The position numbers and the translations under genes were made by a program. A stretch of DNA of 64,000 nucleotides from Nitratireductor sp. B36 (GTDB lineage: Bacteria; Pseudomonadota; Alphaproteobacteria; Rhizobiales; Rhizobiaceae): assembly GCF_020833685.1 (NCBI RefSeq), contig NZ_JACKZY010000003.1, positions 448,997-512,996 on the forward strand, given 5' to 3'. Below, in pieces: positions 29,471 to 39,771 of this stretch (positions are counted from its first letter, which is position 1; each line of letters starts with the position of its first letter). The notes beneath the pieces are model-generated. The model was not told the DNA's origin and ran no database searches. It saw only the letters and a list, made by a program, of their open reading frames with translations.

Positions 29471-30112
29471 TCACCTGGCCTCTTTTGCCGCGTTTCTGAT
29501 GGCTGTTGAGGATAGCGAGGAGCGTGGCCCATGGATGAATGTCCATGCCGGTGGCCGCCTGCGCGCCAGGATCGGCGCGTCGTCTTCATCGATCCGGGCA
29601 TGGTCGAAAGTCTTCGCCATGGTGGAGGACAGGAAGGCCAGCGTCGCCCCGGGACGGTCGATCACCGCAATGGGCATGGAGCGCACGATGTCGCGCCAGC
29701 GTTCCCAGCGGTGAAAGTCGCGCAGGCTGTCAGCGCCCATGATCCAGACAAAATCGACACCGCGATTGCGCGTTTGAACAAGATCTATCGTGTCTGCAGT
29801 GTAGCGAATCCGGTGGCCGGCCTCGAAGGCTGTCACCTTCACGCGTGGATCGCTGGTGCACTTCTCCGAAAGTGCGACCCGTTCGGAAAGCGGTGCAAGT
29901 TCACGATGGCTCTTGAGCGGGTTTCCCGGCGTGACGATCCACCAGAGCTGATCGAGCCTGAGCCTGCGCATGGCGATCTCGGCCACCAGCGCGTGACCCG
30001 CATGGGGAGGGTTGAACGACCCCCCGAAAAGCCCCACCGCCATGCCCGGCTCCACATGGGGCATACGCAGATAGTGTGCCGGGAGGGATGGGGGCAAAGC
30101 GGGAGAAGGCAT
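29471..30112 (-). CDS. nadD: Nicotinate-nucleotide adenylyltransferase
   Basis: Makes deamido-NAD from nicotinate mononucleotide and ATP in NAD synthesis. The 213-residue product has the nucleotidyltransferase GLFGGSFNPPHAGH motif, WWIVTPGNPLK, and the C-terminal SSTAIRNA (ISSTxIR motif). The long open frame starts at 30376, but that part overlaps proA and is not similar; ATG 30112 lies 14 bases after the proA stop and follows GGGAGAAGG-like sequence. It belongs to the proBA-nadD-rsfS-rlmH run. Confidence 0.93.
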   Translation of the reverse strand: MPSPALPPSLPAHYLRMPHVEPGMAVGLFGGSFNPPHAGHALVAEIAMRRLRLDQLWWIVTPGNPLKSHRELAPLSERVALSEKCTSDPRVKVTAFEAGHRIRYTADTIDLVQTRNRGVDFVWIMGADSLRDFHRWERWRDIVRSMPIAVIDRPGATLAFLSSTMAKTFDHARIDEDDAPILARRRPPAWTFIHGPRSSLSSTAIRNAAKEAR

Positions 30113-30126
30113 GAAACTGTCCGGGT

Positions 30127-31413
30127 TCACGGTCGTGTCTGGCCGGAGCCGCGAACGCGGTATTTGAACGAGGTGAGCTGTTCGACGCCCACCGGACCGC
30201 GCGCATGCATCTTGCCGGTGGCAATTCCGATCTCCGCGCCCATGCCGAATTCGCCGCCATCGGCGAACTGGGTGGAGGCATTGTGCAGAAGAATGGCCGA
30301 ATCGATCTCGTTGAAGAAGCGCTCGACGGCTGCCGCATCCTCCGCGACGATGGCCTCGGTGTGGTGCGAGGACCATGTGCCGATATGGCGGATCGCTTCA
30401 TCCACGCCGTCGACCAGCTTCACCGAGATGATGGCATCGAGATATTCCGTGCCCCAGTCCTCGTCTGTGGCAGGCGCGGCCGAGGCGAAGCGGGCGCAGA
30501 CCTCTTCATCGCCGCGAATGGCGCAACCGGCTTCTTTCAGGGCGGAGAGAACCGGAAGCAGAAGCCGGTCGGCTGCTTCCCGATCCACGAGCAGGGTTTC
30601 GGCGGCGCCACAGATGCCGGTGCGCCGCATCTTGGCATTGACGGCGATGGAGACCGCCATGTCGGTGTCGGCCGAGCGGTCGAGGTAAAGGTGGCAGATG
30701 CCTTCCAGATGGGAAAAGACCGGGACGCGTGCATCGCTCTGCACACGCTCGACGAGGCTGCGCCCGCCGCGTGGGACGATCACGTCGACATTGCCGCCAA
30801 GGCCTTTCAGCATTTCGCCAACGGCGGCGCGGTCGGTGACCGGCACGCGCTGGATGGCGTCGGCCGGCAGGCCGGCCTTCTCAAGTCCTTCGACGAGGCA
30901 GGCATGGATGGCGGCAGATGAACGGGCGGAATCGGACCCACCGCGCAGGATCACCGCATTGCTGGCCTTGAGGCAGAGTGCGCCTGCATCGGCGGTCACG
31001 TTGGGGCGGCTTTCGTAAATCACACCGATGACGCCTAGCGGTGTGCGCACGCGCTCGATCTGAAGACCGTTCGGACGCTCCCAAGCGGCGATCACATCGC
31101 CGATCGGGTCTTTCAGCGCGGCGATGGCGCGGATGCCTTCCGCCATGCCGGCGATGCGCGCGGGATCGAGCTTAAGCCGGTCGAGAAGGGCGGGCGACAG
31201 GCCGGCCTCTTCGCCGCGCGCCATGTCTTCGCGGTTGGCCTCGAGGATCGCCGCTTCATTGCGCGTCAGCGCTTCGGCCATGGCTTCCAGTGCGGCGTTT
31301 TTGCTCTGTGGCGTGGCAATGGACAACGGGCCTGCGGCAGCGCGGGCGCGCGCTCCCAGATCGTTCATCAGCGCGGCAATGTCCGCGCTGCCCTGCCTGT
31401 TTTCCATCAGCAT
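30127..31413 (-). CDS. proA: Gamma-glutamyl phosphate reductase
   Basis: Second step of proline synthesis: NADPH reduction of glutamyl-5-phosphate to the semialdehyde. The 428-residue aldehyde-dehydrogenase-fold protein has [19 protein letters not shown] (cofactor region) and the catalytic cysteine in [17 protein letters not shown] at 31413 directly abuts the proB stop with GGAGGG 4 bases ahead; an ATG two codons later (31407) has a more usual spacing. Translational coupling with proB is expected. Confidence 0.96.
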   Translation of the reverse strand: MLMENRQGSADIAALMNDLGARARAAAGPLSIATPQSKNAALEAMAEALTRNEAAILEANREDMARGEEAGLSPALLDRLKLDPARIAGMAEGIRAIAALKDPIGDVIAAWERPNGLQIERVRTPLGVIGVIYESRPNVTADAGALCLKASNAVILRGGSDSARSSAAIHACLVEGLEKAGLPADAIQRVPVTDRAAVGEMLKGLGGNVDVIVPRGGRSLVERVQSDARVPVFSHLEGICHLYLDRSADTDMAVSIAVNAKMRRTGICGAAETLLVDREAADRLLLPVLSALKEAGCAIRGDEEVCARFASAAPATDEDWGTEYLDAIISVKLVDGVDEAIRHIGTWSSHHTEAIVAEDAAAVERFFNEIDSAILLHNASTQFADGGEFGMGAEIGIATGKMHARGPVGVEQLTSFKYRVRGSGQTRP

Positions 31414-32568
31414 TCAGCCCTCCGCTTTTTCCTTCAGCTGGTGCCGCGCATGGGGCGCCGTCACCAGATCGTCGCGGTGCACCATGGCAGCGCGCGCTTC
31501 ATATCCGAGCACTTCGGCAATGTCGCCGCTTTTCAGTCCGGCGATTCTTACGGCATCGGAAGCGTCATAGGCAACCAGCCCGCGCGCCACCTCGCGCCCG
31601 TCGGGCCCGTGGATGGCCACGGTGTCGCCGCGCGCGAAACTGCCGGAAACCTGGGTGACGCCGATGGGCAGGAGCGAGTTTCCAGCCGCAAGCGCCAGAA
31701 CCGCGCCGGCATCGACCGTGATGGTGCCTGCCGGCTCCAGCTGGCCGGCGATCCATGTCTTGTAGGCGCGCACAGGTGTGTCGCTCGCCCTGAAGAGGGT
31801 GGAGCGGGCGCCATTGTCGATTGCCGCAAGTGGGTTGAGGCGCGTGCCCGAGGCGATCACCATCGCGGTTCCTGCCGCCGTGGCAATGCGGCCTGCATCG
31901 AGCTTGGTGCGCATGCCGCCGCGCGACAGTTCCGATGCCGCAGCGCCGGCCATGGCCTCGATCTCCGGTGTGATGGCGTCGACTACGGGGATGAAACGCG
32001 CATCGGGGTCGCTTGCCGGCGGGGCCGTATAGAGACCGTCGACATCGGAGAGGAGGACCAGAAGATCGGCACCGAGCATGGTGGCGATGCGGGCGGCGAG
32101 GCGATCATTGTCGCCATAGCGGATTTCGCTGGTTGCGACCGTGTCATTCTCATTGATGACGGGGACGACGCCCATCTTGAGAAGCGTGGAAACGGTGGCG
32201 CGTACATTGAGATAGCGGCGGCGCTCTTCCGTATCACCGAGCGTGACGAGGATCTGGCCGGATTTCAGCCCGCGCTTGCGCAGCTCCTCATCCCACGCGC
32301 CGGCGAGCGCGATCTGGCCCACGGAAGCCGCGGCTTGGCTTTCTTCCAGCTTCAGCGTGCGCCGCTCGATACCGAGGATGGTGCGGCCAAGCGCGATGGC
32401 TCCGGAAGAGACCACCAGCACCTCGACACCATCGGCATTGAGTGCGGCAATGTCATCGACCAGGGCGGAAAGCCATTCGCGCTTCAGGCCCTTCTTGCGG
32501 TCCACTAGAAGGGCGGAGCCGATCTTGACGGTGATGCGGCGGTGACTGCTGAGCGCGGGGCGGGTCAT
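31414..32568 (-). CDS. proB: Glutamate 5-kinase
   Basis: First and usually feedback-inhibited step of proline synthesis. The 384-residue protein has an amino-acid-kinase domain ([10 protein letters not shown] near the N-terminus, [36 protein letters not shown]) and a C-terminal PUA domain (about 290-375). Lies 11 bases after obgE and abuts proA. Confidence 0.96.
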   Translation of the reverse strand: MTRPALSSHRRITVKIGSALLVDRKKGLKREWLSALVDDIAALNADGVEVLVVSSGAIALGRTILGIERRTLKLEESQAAASVGQIALAGAWDEELRKRGLKSGQILVTLGDTEERRRYLNVRATVSTLLKMGVVPVINENDTVATSEIRYGDNDRLAARIATMLGADLLVLLSDVDGLYTAPPASDPDARFIPVVDAITPEIEAMAGAAASELSRGGMRTKLDAGRIATAAGTAMVIASGTRLNPLAAIDNGARSTLFRASDTPVRAYKTWIAGQLEPAGTITVDAGAVLALAAGNSLLPIGVTQVSGSFARGDTVAIHGPDGREVARGLVAYDASDAVRIAGLKSGDIAEVLGYEARAAMVHRDDLVTAPHARHQLKEKAEG

Positions 32569-32579
32569 GCGGGATTTGC

Positions 32580-33695
<1,116 letters not shown>

Positions 33696-33721
33696 TCAGG
33701 CCCGTCTGTTCTCCCTTCGAT

Positions 33722-34315
33722 TCAGGCGCCCCAGCTTCTGAGGCTCACCCAGGTGCTGCGATCGAGCTGGTAGCGTTCGACAGCCACCTTGCCTGCAACC
33801 ACCGAATCCATCATGCCCTGCCCGGCATACTGAAAACCGCATTTGTGAATGACGCGGCGCGAGGCGGTGTTGGTGACGCGGCAGGACACATTCAGCCGGT
33901 CGATATCCGTGGCGCGGAAGGCGAGATCGACCAGGGCATGGGCTGCCTCTGTGGCATATCCGCGGCCCCAATAGGGTTCGCCGATCCAATAGCCGATTTC
34001 CAGCCCGTTGGAGCGGTTCTCCAGACCGGCGCAGCCGATGAAGGCACCGGTTTCCGACAGCGTGACCGCATAGGTGCAGCCATTGATCTCGCCGGCGCGA
34101 ATGCGGCTGAGGAAACTGTGCGCATCGTTCACGCGGTAGGGATTGGGCATGCGGCCGAGCATTTCGGCCAGGCGCCGATTGTTGGCGAGTTCCACCAGTT
34201 CGGTCACGTCATCGTCGCGCGGGATGCGCAGAACGAGGCGCTCGGTGACGAGAACCGGGCAATCTATTTCAACTCTGGGACTTTCACTCTCGATGTCTTC
34301 ACTTTCGGCAACCAT
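33722..34315 (-). CDS. GNAT family N-acetyltransferase (RimJ/RimL type)
   Basis: A 197-residue acetyltransferase. Recognisable elements are VTERLVLRIPRDDDV, the acetyl-CoA loop IGEPYWGRGYATEA (Q/RxxGxG/A pattern) and NTASRRVIHKCGFQYAG. The RimJ/RimL subgroup acetylates N-termini of ribosomal and other proteins; its constant position between rpmA and obgE in rhizobia hints at a ribosomal target, but that is inference. ATG 34315 follows CGGAGGAAAAAG; the longer frame overlaps the rpmA terminator. Confidence 0.88.
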   Translation of the reverse strand: MVAESEDIESESPRVEIDCPVLVTERLVLRIPRDDDVTELVELANNRRLAEMLGRMPNPYRVNDAHSFLSRIRAGEINGCTYAVTLSETGAFIGCAGLENRSNGLEIGYWIGEPYWGRGYATEAAHALVDLAFRATDIDRLNVSCRVTNTASRRVIHKCGFQYAGQGMMDSVVAGKVAVERYQLDRSTWVSLRSWGA

Positions 34316-34332
34316 CGCTTTTTCCTCCGGAC

Positions 34333-34369
34333 AAAAAGAAAGGGGAGATGGCGACCCATCTCCCCTTTC
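34333..34369 (-). terminator. Terminator of the rplU-rpmA message
   Basis: A 14-base-pair perfect stem (34338-34351 with 34356-34369) with loop CGAC/GTCG is followed on the minus strand by CTTTTTG. It stands 70 bases after the rpmA stop and just ahead of the GNAT gene. Confidence 0.85.
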
Positions 34370-34438
34370 GAACCTATTTCCGGACTGTCCAGACACCGGT
34401 CCCCGAGATGGGTCGCCGGTGTTGGTGAAGCGGACCGG

Positions 34439-34708
34439 CTACTCCGCTGCCTCCGTAATCGGGTTTACGGACACGTAGGTTCGACCATTGGCTTTTTTCG
34501 CGAAGGAGACAGCACCTGCCTCTTTCGCAAAAATCGTATGATCCTTGCCCATGCCGACATTGACGCCGGGATGCCATTTCGTGCCGCGCTGACGGATAAT
34601 GATGTTGCCGGCGATAACCTTCTCGCCGCCGAACTTCTTCACACCAAGGCGTTTGGACTCGGAATCGCGACCGTTGCGCGACGAACCACCAGCTTTTTTG
34701 TGTGCCAT
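34439..34708 (-). CDS. rpmA: 50S ribosomal protein L27
   Basis: An 89-residue protein starting [20 protein letters not shown], the L27 tail that reaches the peptidyl transferase centre, followed by the family signature [15 protein letters not shown]. No Firmicutes-like N-terminal prosequence. Follows rplU and precedes a strong terminator. Confidence 0.98.
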   Translation of the reverse strand: MAHKKAGGSSRNGRDSESKRLGVKKFGGEKVIAGNIIIRQRGTKWHPGVNVGMGKDHTIFAKEAGAVSFAKKANGRTYVSVNPITEAAE

Positions 34709-34791
34709 AATCTTGCTCCTTTGCGCCCGTCGAGAGCGCTTGCATTCCTAATGCGCTGTCAGGCGCTGAATTTCAACCCTTTGGCGAAGGA

Positions 34792-35463
34792 TTATTTCGC
34801 CAGTTCCTTGGCCTGCTCGCGCCAGTCCTTGATCTGGTCGGCGCTGAAAGGCATGGCCTCGTCGATGCGCACCACGTCCTCGTCGGTGAGGGCGGCCACC
34901 TGAGCGTAGGTGGTGATGCCTTGCTCGGCGAGCTGGCCGGCTGCAACCGGGCCGATGCCCTTGATCTTGGTCAGATCGTCGGGCTCGCCGGCCGGAGCGG
35001 TGAAGAGCGGAGCAGCCGCAGCGGGCGCTTCCGTCTTTGCCTCTGCCTTTTTGGGAGCGGCTTCCTTCTTCGGAGCAGCTTCCTTCTTGGCAGGCTTTTC
35101 CTCGGCCTTGGCAGTCGGCTTCGCAGCGGCCTTCTTCGAGGGCTTCGCGCCGCCGGTCAGGATCTCGGAGATCCGCACGGTGGTCAGAAGCTGGCGATGG
35201 CCGCGCTTGCGGCGCGAATTCTGGCGGCGACGCTTCTTGAACGCGATGACCTTCTTGCCGCGGCCCTGCTCGACCACTTCGGCGGCCACGCTGGCCCCGT
35301 CGACGAGCGGTGCGCCAATGGTCACGTCCTCGCCTTCGCCAACGGCCAGAACGTCTGCAAACTGAATGATCTCACCGGGCTCGCCGGTGACGCGCTCGAC
35401 CTGAAGCAGGTCGTTTGCGGAAACGCGGTACTGTTTACCGCCGGTCTTGATGACTGCGAACAT
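34792..35463 (-). CDS. rplU: 50S ribosomal protein L21 with long C-terminal helix-hairpin-helix extension
   Basis: Residues 1-103 are ordinary L21 ([42 protein letters not shown]). The usual protein stops there; this one continues to 223. Residues about 105-150 are a Lys/Ala/Pro/Glu-rich linker ([15 protein letters not shown]), and about 160-223 form a small helix-hairpin-helix domain ([35 protein letters not shown]) like those in DUF4332 proteins or DNA polymerase-type HhH modules. Comparable tails are known in several Rhizobiales. The tail could bind RNA or an assembly partner. It has its own promoter and leader hairpin. Confidence 0.96.
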   Translation of the reverse strand: MFAVIKTGGKQYRVSANDLLQVERVTGEPGEIIQFADVLAVGEGEDVTIGAPLVDGASVAAEVVEQGRGKKVIAFKKRRRQNSRRKRGHRQLLTTVRISEILTGGAKPSKKAAAKPTAKAEEKPAKKEAAPKKEAAPKKAEAKTEAPAAAAPLFTAPAGEPDDLTKIKGIGPVAAGQLAEQGITTYAQVAALTDEDVVRIDEAMPFSADQIKDWREQAKELAK

Positions 35464-35544
35464 CTTTTTGCCTTTCAGTGTCCGGTCCGGCTTGGGTCCA
35501 CAGCCTGTGGCCTGCCGTCTTTTTGCCAGTCTGGATGGTTAAAC

Positions 35545-35574
35545 AACAAACGGCGCAGGGGTTTTCCCGCGCCG
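35545..35574 (-). promoter_or_regulatory. Leader hairpin with T-rich tail upstream of rplU, candidate attenuator
   Basis: On the minus strand GGCGCGGG pairs with CCC-t-GCGCC (35573-35552) and is followed by GTTTGTTGTTT. It begins only a few bases after the predicted rplU start of transcription and about 90 bases before the ATG, so it may terminate or shield the rplU-rpmA message, for example in response to free L21. Confidence 0.45.
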
Positions 35575-35585
35575 CAGGTCGCGTG

Positions 35586-35614
35586 TCCATAACGGAAGAG
35601 GTCTGGAAGGTCAA
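35586..35614 (-). promoter_or_regulatory. rplU-rpmA promoter
   Basis: On the minus strand TTGACC (35614-35609) and TATGGA (35591-35586) are separated by 17 bases, a very good sigma-70 type match, placed about 120 bases before the rplU ATG. Confidence 0.6.
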
Positions 35615-35656
35615 GCAGAGGCGGGAAAAATGCGGCAGATTGGCTTCGATTGGCCC

Positions 35657-35684
35657 TTGTATCGAAACCGATCACCGGTTATCT
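35657..35684 (+). promoter_or_regulatory. Candidate tRNA-Ser promoter
   Basis: TTGTAT (35657-35662) and TTATCT (35679-35684) with 16 bases between lie 38 bases upstream of the tRNA gene. Confidence 0.45.
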
Positions 35685-35721
35685 AGTGCGCCGCGCTGGC
35701 AACAGCAGACCAGCATCTCGC

Positions 35722-35811
35722 GGAGAGGTGGCTGAGTGGTTGAAAGCACCGCACTCGAAATGCGGCATACTCGCAAGGGTATCGGGGGTTCGAATCCCTC
35801 CCTCTCCGCCA
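35722..35811 (+). tRNA. tRNA-Ser, anticodon CGA
   Basis: A 90-base class II tRNA including encoded CCA. The acceptor stem pairs GGAGAGG (35722-35728) with CCTCTCC (35801-35807), G73 is the serine discriminator, the anticodon stem is CCGCA/TGCGG around CTCGAAA with anticodon CGA at 35756-35758, there is a long variable arm, and the T loop reads GGTTCGAATCC. It reads UCG codons. Confidence 0.97.
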
Positions 35812-35877
35812 TAGCTATTTTGCTCCCCCCGGGTTTTCTGTGAAGCGGCAGTGCCAGACGGGTAGTGTCGGGCGCGA

Positions 35878-36582
35878 TTATCCGGCGTGGTGCGCGAGCT
35901 TCTGGCCGCGTCGGATCCGGCCGTATTCGTCGGCGCAGCTCAACAGATAGTTTGCTGCCTCCTCGATGTCAGAGACAATCTCCGCTTCCGCAGTCGGCCC
36001 GTCGCCGGCCTCGATTGCGGCCACGATCTTCTGATGGTGGTCGCTGCCTCTCAGCGATACCACGTAGTCGGGGATGACATAGGTCAGGATAGGACCGGTG
36101 CGCAGCCACAGGTTCTCGATCATCTCATATAACAACGGGATGCCCGCGCTTTCGTAGATCGTGAAGTGAAAGTCGCGGTGGACGTCGAGATAAGTGTCCA
36201 ATTGACGCTGTCTGATCAGGCTTCGCATCGACTCCAGCTTTGCGCTGAGCGCGGCAATCAGCTCAGGTGATTTGCGGGTCGCTGCTTCGCGTGCAGCGCG
36301 GCCTTCCAGCTCCGCACGGACGAAAATGATCTCCTTTAAGAGATCGCTCGCGACATCCGGCACCACCGCAGCATTTCTTGGCCCTGCCTCTAGAACACCC
36401 TGGGCGACCAGATGATTGATGGCGTCGCGTACCGGCGTGACGGACGTGCCGAACATTTCCGCCAAAGATCGAAGCGTGAGGGTCTGCCCCGGTTCAAACC
36501 GGCCAGCCAGCAGCGCGTCCTTGATCTGTCCCCGAACCCGGTTCCAGAGAGGGGCAGTCTCAATTTTCTCGAACGTTTTCAC
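35878..36582 (-). CDS. GntR family regulator with FCD domain
   Basis: A 234-residue repressor-type protein with a GntR winged helix (about 12-70; LRSLAEMFGTSVTPVRDAINHLVAQGVLE) and an FCD effector domain (about 80-215) containing the metal-ligand pattern D-x3-H (DVHRDFH) and later H residues. FCD regulators usually sense sugar acids or other organic acids. It is divergent from the tripartite transporter/dehydratase operon and likely represses it through the TTGTTATAACAA site. Confidence 0.92.
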   Translation of the reverse strand: MKTFEKIETAPLWNRVRGQIKDALLAGRFEPGQTLTLRSLAEMFGTSVTPVRDAINHLVAQGVLEAGPRNAAVVPDVASDLLKEIIFVRAELEGRAAREAATRKSPELIAALSAKLESMRSLIRQRQLDTYLDVHRDFHFTIYESAGIPLLYEMIENLWLRTGPILTYVIPDYVVSLRGSDHHQKIVAAIEAGDGPTAEAEIVSDIEEAANYLLSCADEYGRIRRGQKLAHHAG

Positions 36583-36642
36583 TGCATATGGTCCATGGGT
36601 TTCGTTCCTCGCGGATGCGAGCCTACACGAGTTGATTCCGGT

Positions 36643-36677
36643 TTGACAAACTTATTACATCATGCTTGTTATAACAA
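36643..36677 (+). promoter_or_regulatory. Promoter and GntR operator of the acid-sugar operon
   Basis: TTGACA (36643-36648) is a consensus -35 element; 17 bases later the perfect palindrome TTGTTATAACAA (36666-36677) covers the -10 position. FadR-type GntR proteins bind short sites of the form T-x-GT-N-AC-x-A, and this site lies between the divergent gntR and tctC genes. Confidence 0.6.
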
Positions 36678-36698
36678 ACAACAAAGGGAGGAAAATGC

Positions 36699-37682
36699 AT
36701 GTTTACCAAAACCGTCTGGTCTGTTGCCGCTGCCGCAGCGATCGCCACCGCAGCGATCGCCACCGCCGGGGCGGCGCCTGCTGCTGCTCAGGACTATCCC
36801 TCCAAGGAGGTCCGGTGGATCATTCCCTGGAATGCCGGGGGCTCCAACGACATCATGGCGCGCTTCCTGCAGCCGATCCTTGCAGAGCAGGGCATGTCCG
36901 TTGTCATCGAAAACCTCCCCGGAGGAACCGGCGCAGTCGGTATGGGAGAGGTCGCGACCTCGCAGCCGGACGGCTACACGATGGGCAACGGCACCAGCTC
37001 CACACTGGCAATCATCGCCCAGAAGAAGGCGCCGCTAAAGAACAGCGATTTCACCAACATCATTCGCGTGTCGGTCGATCCGCTGATTCTCGTGGTGCCG
37101 GGAAACAGCGAGCATGACAGTCTCGATGCGTTTCTCGCCCACATGAAAGAGAATGCCGGCGAGGTCTCGATCGGGACCCCGGGCACCAACAATCTGAACC
37201 ATATTTTCGCAGCCATGACCGCCCGCGGCGCAGGGGTCGAATATCGCCATGTTCCGTTCCCCGGCGGGTCTCGTGTCGTGGCTGAATTGATGGGCAATCA
37301 GGTCGATGCCGGTGTGCTCAAACCGTCCGAAACCATCGAGCAGATCAAGGCCGGTGAGCTCAAGGCGCTGGGCGCGTTCTCCAAGGAGCGGCTCGACGTT
37401 CTGCCTGACGTTCCCACCTTTGCCGAGGCCGGCGTCGATGTGTTCCCTTATGGCCCCGTGGTGCAAATGGCCTATATTCAGGCACCCGCCGGCCTTGATC
37501 CGGCCGTGGAAGAGAAAATGGCGGACATTTTCGAAGCAGCTTTGACGAGCGACAAGTTCAAGGAGTTCGCCGCCAAGAACGGCTTCGTCATCGATCCTAT
37601 CCGGGGCGATGAGCTGGATGCGGAAGTGGATGGGGTTGCAGGCGCAATCGCTGAAGTCGCAAGCCAGATTTTCTCACAGTAA
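36699..37682 (+). CDS. Tripartite tricarboxylate transporter substrate-binding protein (TctC/Bug family)
   Basis: Periplasmic binding protein of 327 residues with a signal peptide (about 1-30, AAPAAAQ). The mature start DYPSKEVRWIIPWNAGGSNDIMARF and the PGGTGAVGMGEVA loop are typical of Bug proteins, which hold carboxylates through two water-bridged loops. Together with the following TctB and TctA it imports an organic or sugar acid. First gene of the operon, ATG with GGGAGGAAAATGC close by. Confidence 0.93.
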   Translation: MFTKTVWSVAAAAAIATAAIATAGAAPAAAQDYPSKEVRWIIPWNAGGSNDIMARFLQPILAEQGMSVVIENLPGGTGAVGMGEVATSQPDGYTMGNGTSSTLAIIAQKKAPLKNSDFTNIIRVSVDPLILVVPGNSEHDSLDAFLAHMKENAGEVSIGTPGTNNLNHIFAAMTARGAGVEYRHVPFPGGSRVVAELMGNQVDAGVLKPSETIEQIKAGELKALGAFSKERLDVLPDVPTFAEAGVDVFPYGPVVQMAYIQAPAGLDPAVEEKMADIFEAALTSDKFKEFAAKNGFVIDPIRGDELDAEVDGVAGAIAEVASQIFSQ

Positions 37683-37746
37683 TCGTCTTCAGAAACCTCG
37701 TGTCGGGCCTCGGATATCTGAGGTCTGACGCCTGGGGAGCGTGACC

Positions 37747-38238
37747 ATGCCAACATTGCACCTTGTCGCCAGCCTTGGGGTCAGCGCCTTTTTGCTGGGA
37801 CTTTCGGTCGTTCTGGCCGGACCAGCCTTCGAGCTCACGGGTCTTGGGCCCCGTGGCGGTCTGCACGCAGGCGCCTTGCCTCAGTTCGTGGTCGTGGTGG
37901 TGGCAGTGTTGGCTGTCATTTCAGCGGTCAGCGACCTTAGGCGATGGTGGGTGACCCGCAGCGATGCCAGCCAGCAGGAAGAGCCCTTTGCTTCCCCAGA
38001 TCAGGTTCTCAAGGTGGGGGGTGGGGTTCTCGCATTGCTTGCCCTCTACGTCTTTGCCTGGCGTCCGCTACCCTTTCCGCTCATCACCATGGTGTTCGTG
38101 GCTCTCGTGAGCCTTATCGTGGCGCCGCCAGCCGCTCGCGCGCCGAAGGGCCTCGCGATTATAGGTCTCACCTCCGTTTTATTCTCACTGGGTGTGTGGC
38201 TTGTGTTCACATACGTACTCAAAGTGCCGTTGCGGTAG
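37747..38238 (+). CDS. Tripartite tricarboxylate transporter small subunit (TctB family)
   Basis: A 163-residue membrane protein with four predicted helices (about 5-25, 45-63, 90-108, 112-160 in two). This is the accessory small subunit of TctABC systems, poorly conserved in sequence but placed between TctC and TctA. ATG at 37747 has GGGGAG 7 bases ahead; an in-frame GTG at 37741 is too close to it. Five bases separate it from tctA. Confidence 0.85.
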   Translation: MPTLHLVASLGVSAFLLGLSVVLAGPAFELTGLGPRGGLHAGALPQFVVVVVAVLAVISAVSDLRRWWVTRSDASQQEEPFASPDQVLKVGGGVLALLALYVFAWRPLPFPLITMVFVALVSLIVAPPAARAPKGLAIIGLTSVLFSLGVWLVFTYVLKVPLR

Positions 38239-38243
38239 GCCCC

Positions 38244-39761
38244 ATGGACATTCTGACGAATCTTGCAGTTGCGTTCAGCAACGAGTTTTCCAGCCCCGCT
38301 TCGCTCGCACTGATCCTGGTGGGGGTGATGGTGGGTTTCACCTTCGGCGCGACCCCGGGCCTTACGGCAACGATGGGCGTGGCACTTTTCATTCCGCTTA
38401 CCTTTCCATTGCCAGCCGACATGGCCATCAGCATGATGATCGCGCTTTATTGCGGGTCCATGGCTGGTGGTGCCATTCCCGCTATCCTCATCAACATTCC
38501 CGGTACCCCCTCCGCCGTCGTGACGACCATCGACGGGTATCCCATGACGCGCAACGGACGTGCGGTGGAAGCCTATGGCTGGGCGCTTGTCTCCTCTGTG
38601 GTGGGCGGGATCGTCGCCTGGTTGGCTCTCGTCTCGCTGGCGCCTGCCCTGGCGCGCCTTGCGTTGAAGCTTGGCTCCGCCGAATACGCGGCGGTCGCAT
38701 TTCTCGGACTTGCCATCATTTCCTCGGTGGTTTCCGCACCACTCGTGAAGGGCGTCCTCGCCACCGTCATCGGTCTTGGGCTTTCGGTCGTCGGCTTCGA
38801 TCAGATCACCGGTGAGGGGCGCTGGACGTTTGACAGTCTTCAGTTGACGCGCGGCATCGGCATCATGCCCGCGCTGATCGGTTTGCTGGTCATACCCGAA
38901 TTGATGGCAACGCTTTTCCAGCGCGATGCGCAGGTGGTGGCTCCGCGGTCCCTGAAAGGCATGTTTCCCACGATCAAGGCGTTCGCGGGCCAGGCGATCA
39001 ACATGCTTCGTTCATCCATCATCGGGGTGGCGACTGGCATCATCCCTGCTTTGGGTGGCAGTGTGGGCGCGCTTATCGCATATGATCAGGCAAGGCGTTT
39101 TTCCGGCAATCAGGCTGAATACGGCAAGGGTGCGCCGGGAGGCGTGGTCGCATCGGAAAGCGCCAACAATGGCGTCACCGGCGGCGCGCTCATTCCGCTT
39201 CTCACCCTCGGCATTCCCGGCGACACCGTGACCGCCATGCTGTTGGGTGGACTGATGATCCACGGCCTGCAGCCAGGTCCCCGGCTGTTCGAGACCAGCG
39301 GCGACATTGTCTGGAACATTCTGGCAGCCGTGCTTCTGGCCAATCTGGCGATCATTGTCGTGGGCGCAATCGGATTTCGTTTTTTCGTCAAGGTTCTGGA
39401 TGTACCCAAACATCTCTTGGCGCCGGCACTCTTCGTGCTGGCGGTCGTTGGCACCTATTCCCTGTCCAACAGCTGGTTTGATGTCGTCATCATGCTTGGG
39501 CTGGGCGTCTTCGGCTTCTTTGCCACGCTGGCGACCATTCCCGTCTATCCGATGGTGATCGGAGTGATCCTTGGGCCCTTGCTTGAAAGTGAAACGCGGC
39601 GGGCCCTGGTTATCAGCGGTGGCGACTGGACGACCTTTCTCACGCGCCCTGTTTCGGCGGTGCTGGTTTGTCTGGCGATCGCCGTTCTTGTCCTGCCATC
39701 CATCATGAAACTCAGGCAGATGCGCGCTGACCGTTCAGCCTCTGCCACCGATACAAACTGA
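38244..39761 (+). CDS. Tripartite tricarboxylate transporter large permease (TctA family)
   Basis: A 505-residue membrane protein with 11-12 predicted helices. Diagnostic TctA segments are FGATPGLTATMGVALFIPLTF near the N-terminus and ESANNGVTGGALIPLLTLGIPG in the second half, a repeat of the same theme. It is the ion-coupled transport channel fed by the TctC protein. The long open frame upstream to 37944 overlaps tctB and is discounted. Confidence 0.93.
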   Translation: MDILTNLAVAFSNEFSSPASLALILVGVMVGFTFGATPGLTATMGVALFIPLTFPLPADMAISMMIALYCGSMAGGAIPAILINIPGTPSAVVTTIDGYPMTRNGRAVEAYGWALVSSVVGGIVAWLALVSLAPALARLALKLGSAEYAAVAFLGLAIISSVVSAPLVKGVLATVIGLGLSVVGFDQITGEGRWTFDSLQLTRGIGIMPALIGLLVIPELMATLFQRDAQVVAPRSLKGMFPTIKAFAGQAINMLRSSIIGVATGIIPALGGSVGALIAYDQARRFSGNQAEYGKGAPGGVVASESANNGVTGGALIPLLTLGIPGDTVTAMLLGGLMIHGLQPGPRLFETSGDIVWNILAAVLLANLAIIVVGAIGFRFFVKVLDVPKHLLAPALFVLAVVGTYSLSNSWFDVVIMLGLGVFGFFATLATIPVYPMVIGVILGPLLESETRRALVISGGDWTTFLTRPVSAVLVCLAIAVLVLPSIMKLRQMRADRSASATDTN

Positions 39762-39771
39762 GGAGTGAAGA

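Noticed and set aside
30113-30376. Longer NadD start giving 301 residues
   Set aside because: Overlaps proA almost entirely and reads as Arg-rich antisense-like sequence.
37944-38243. Longer TctA start giving 605 residues
   Set aside because: The added part overlaps tctB out of frame and lacks membrane character; ATG 38244 gives the family start.
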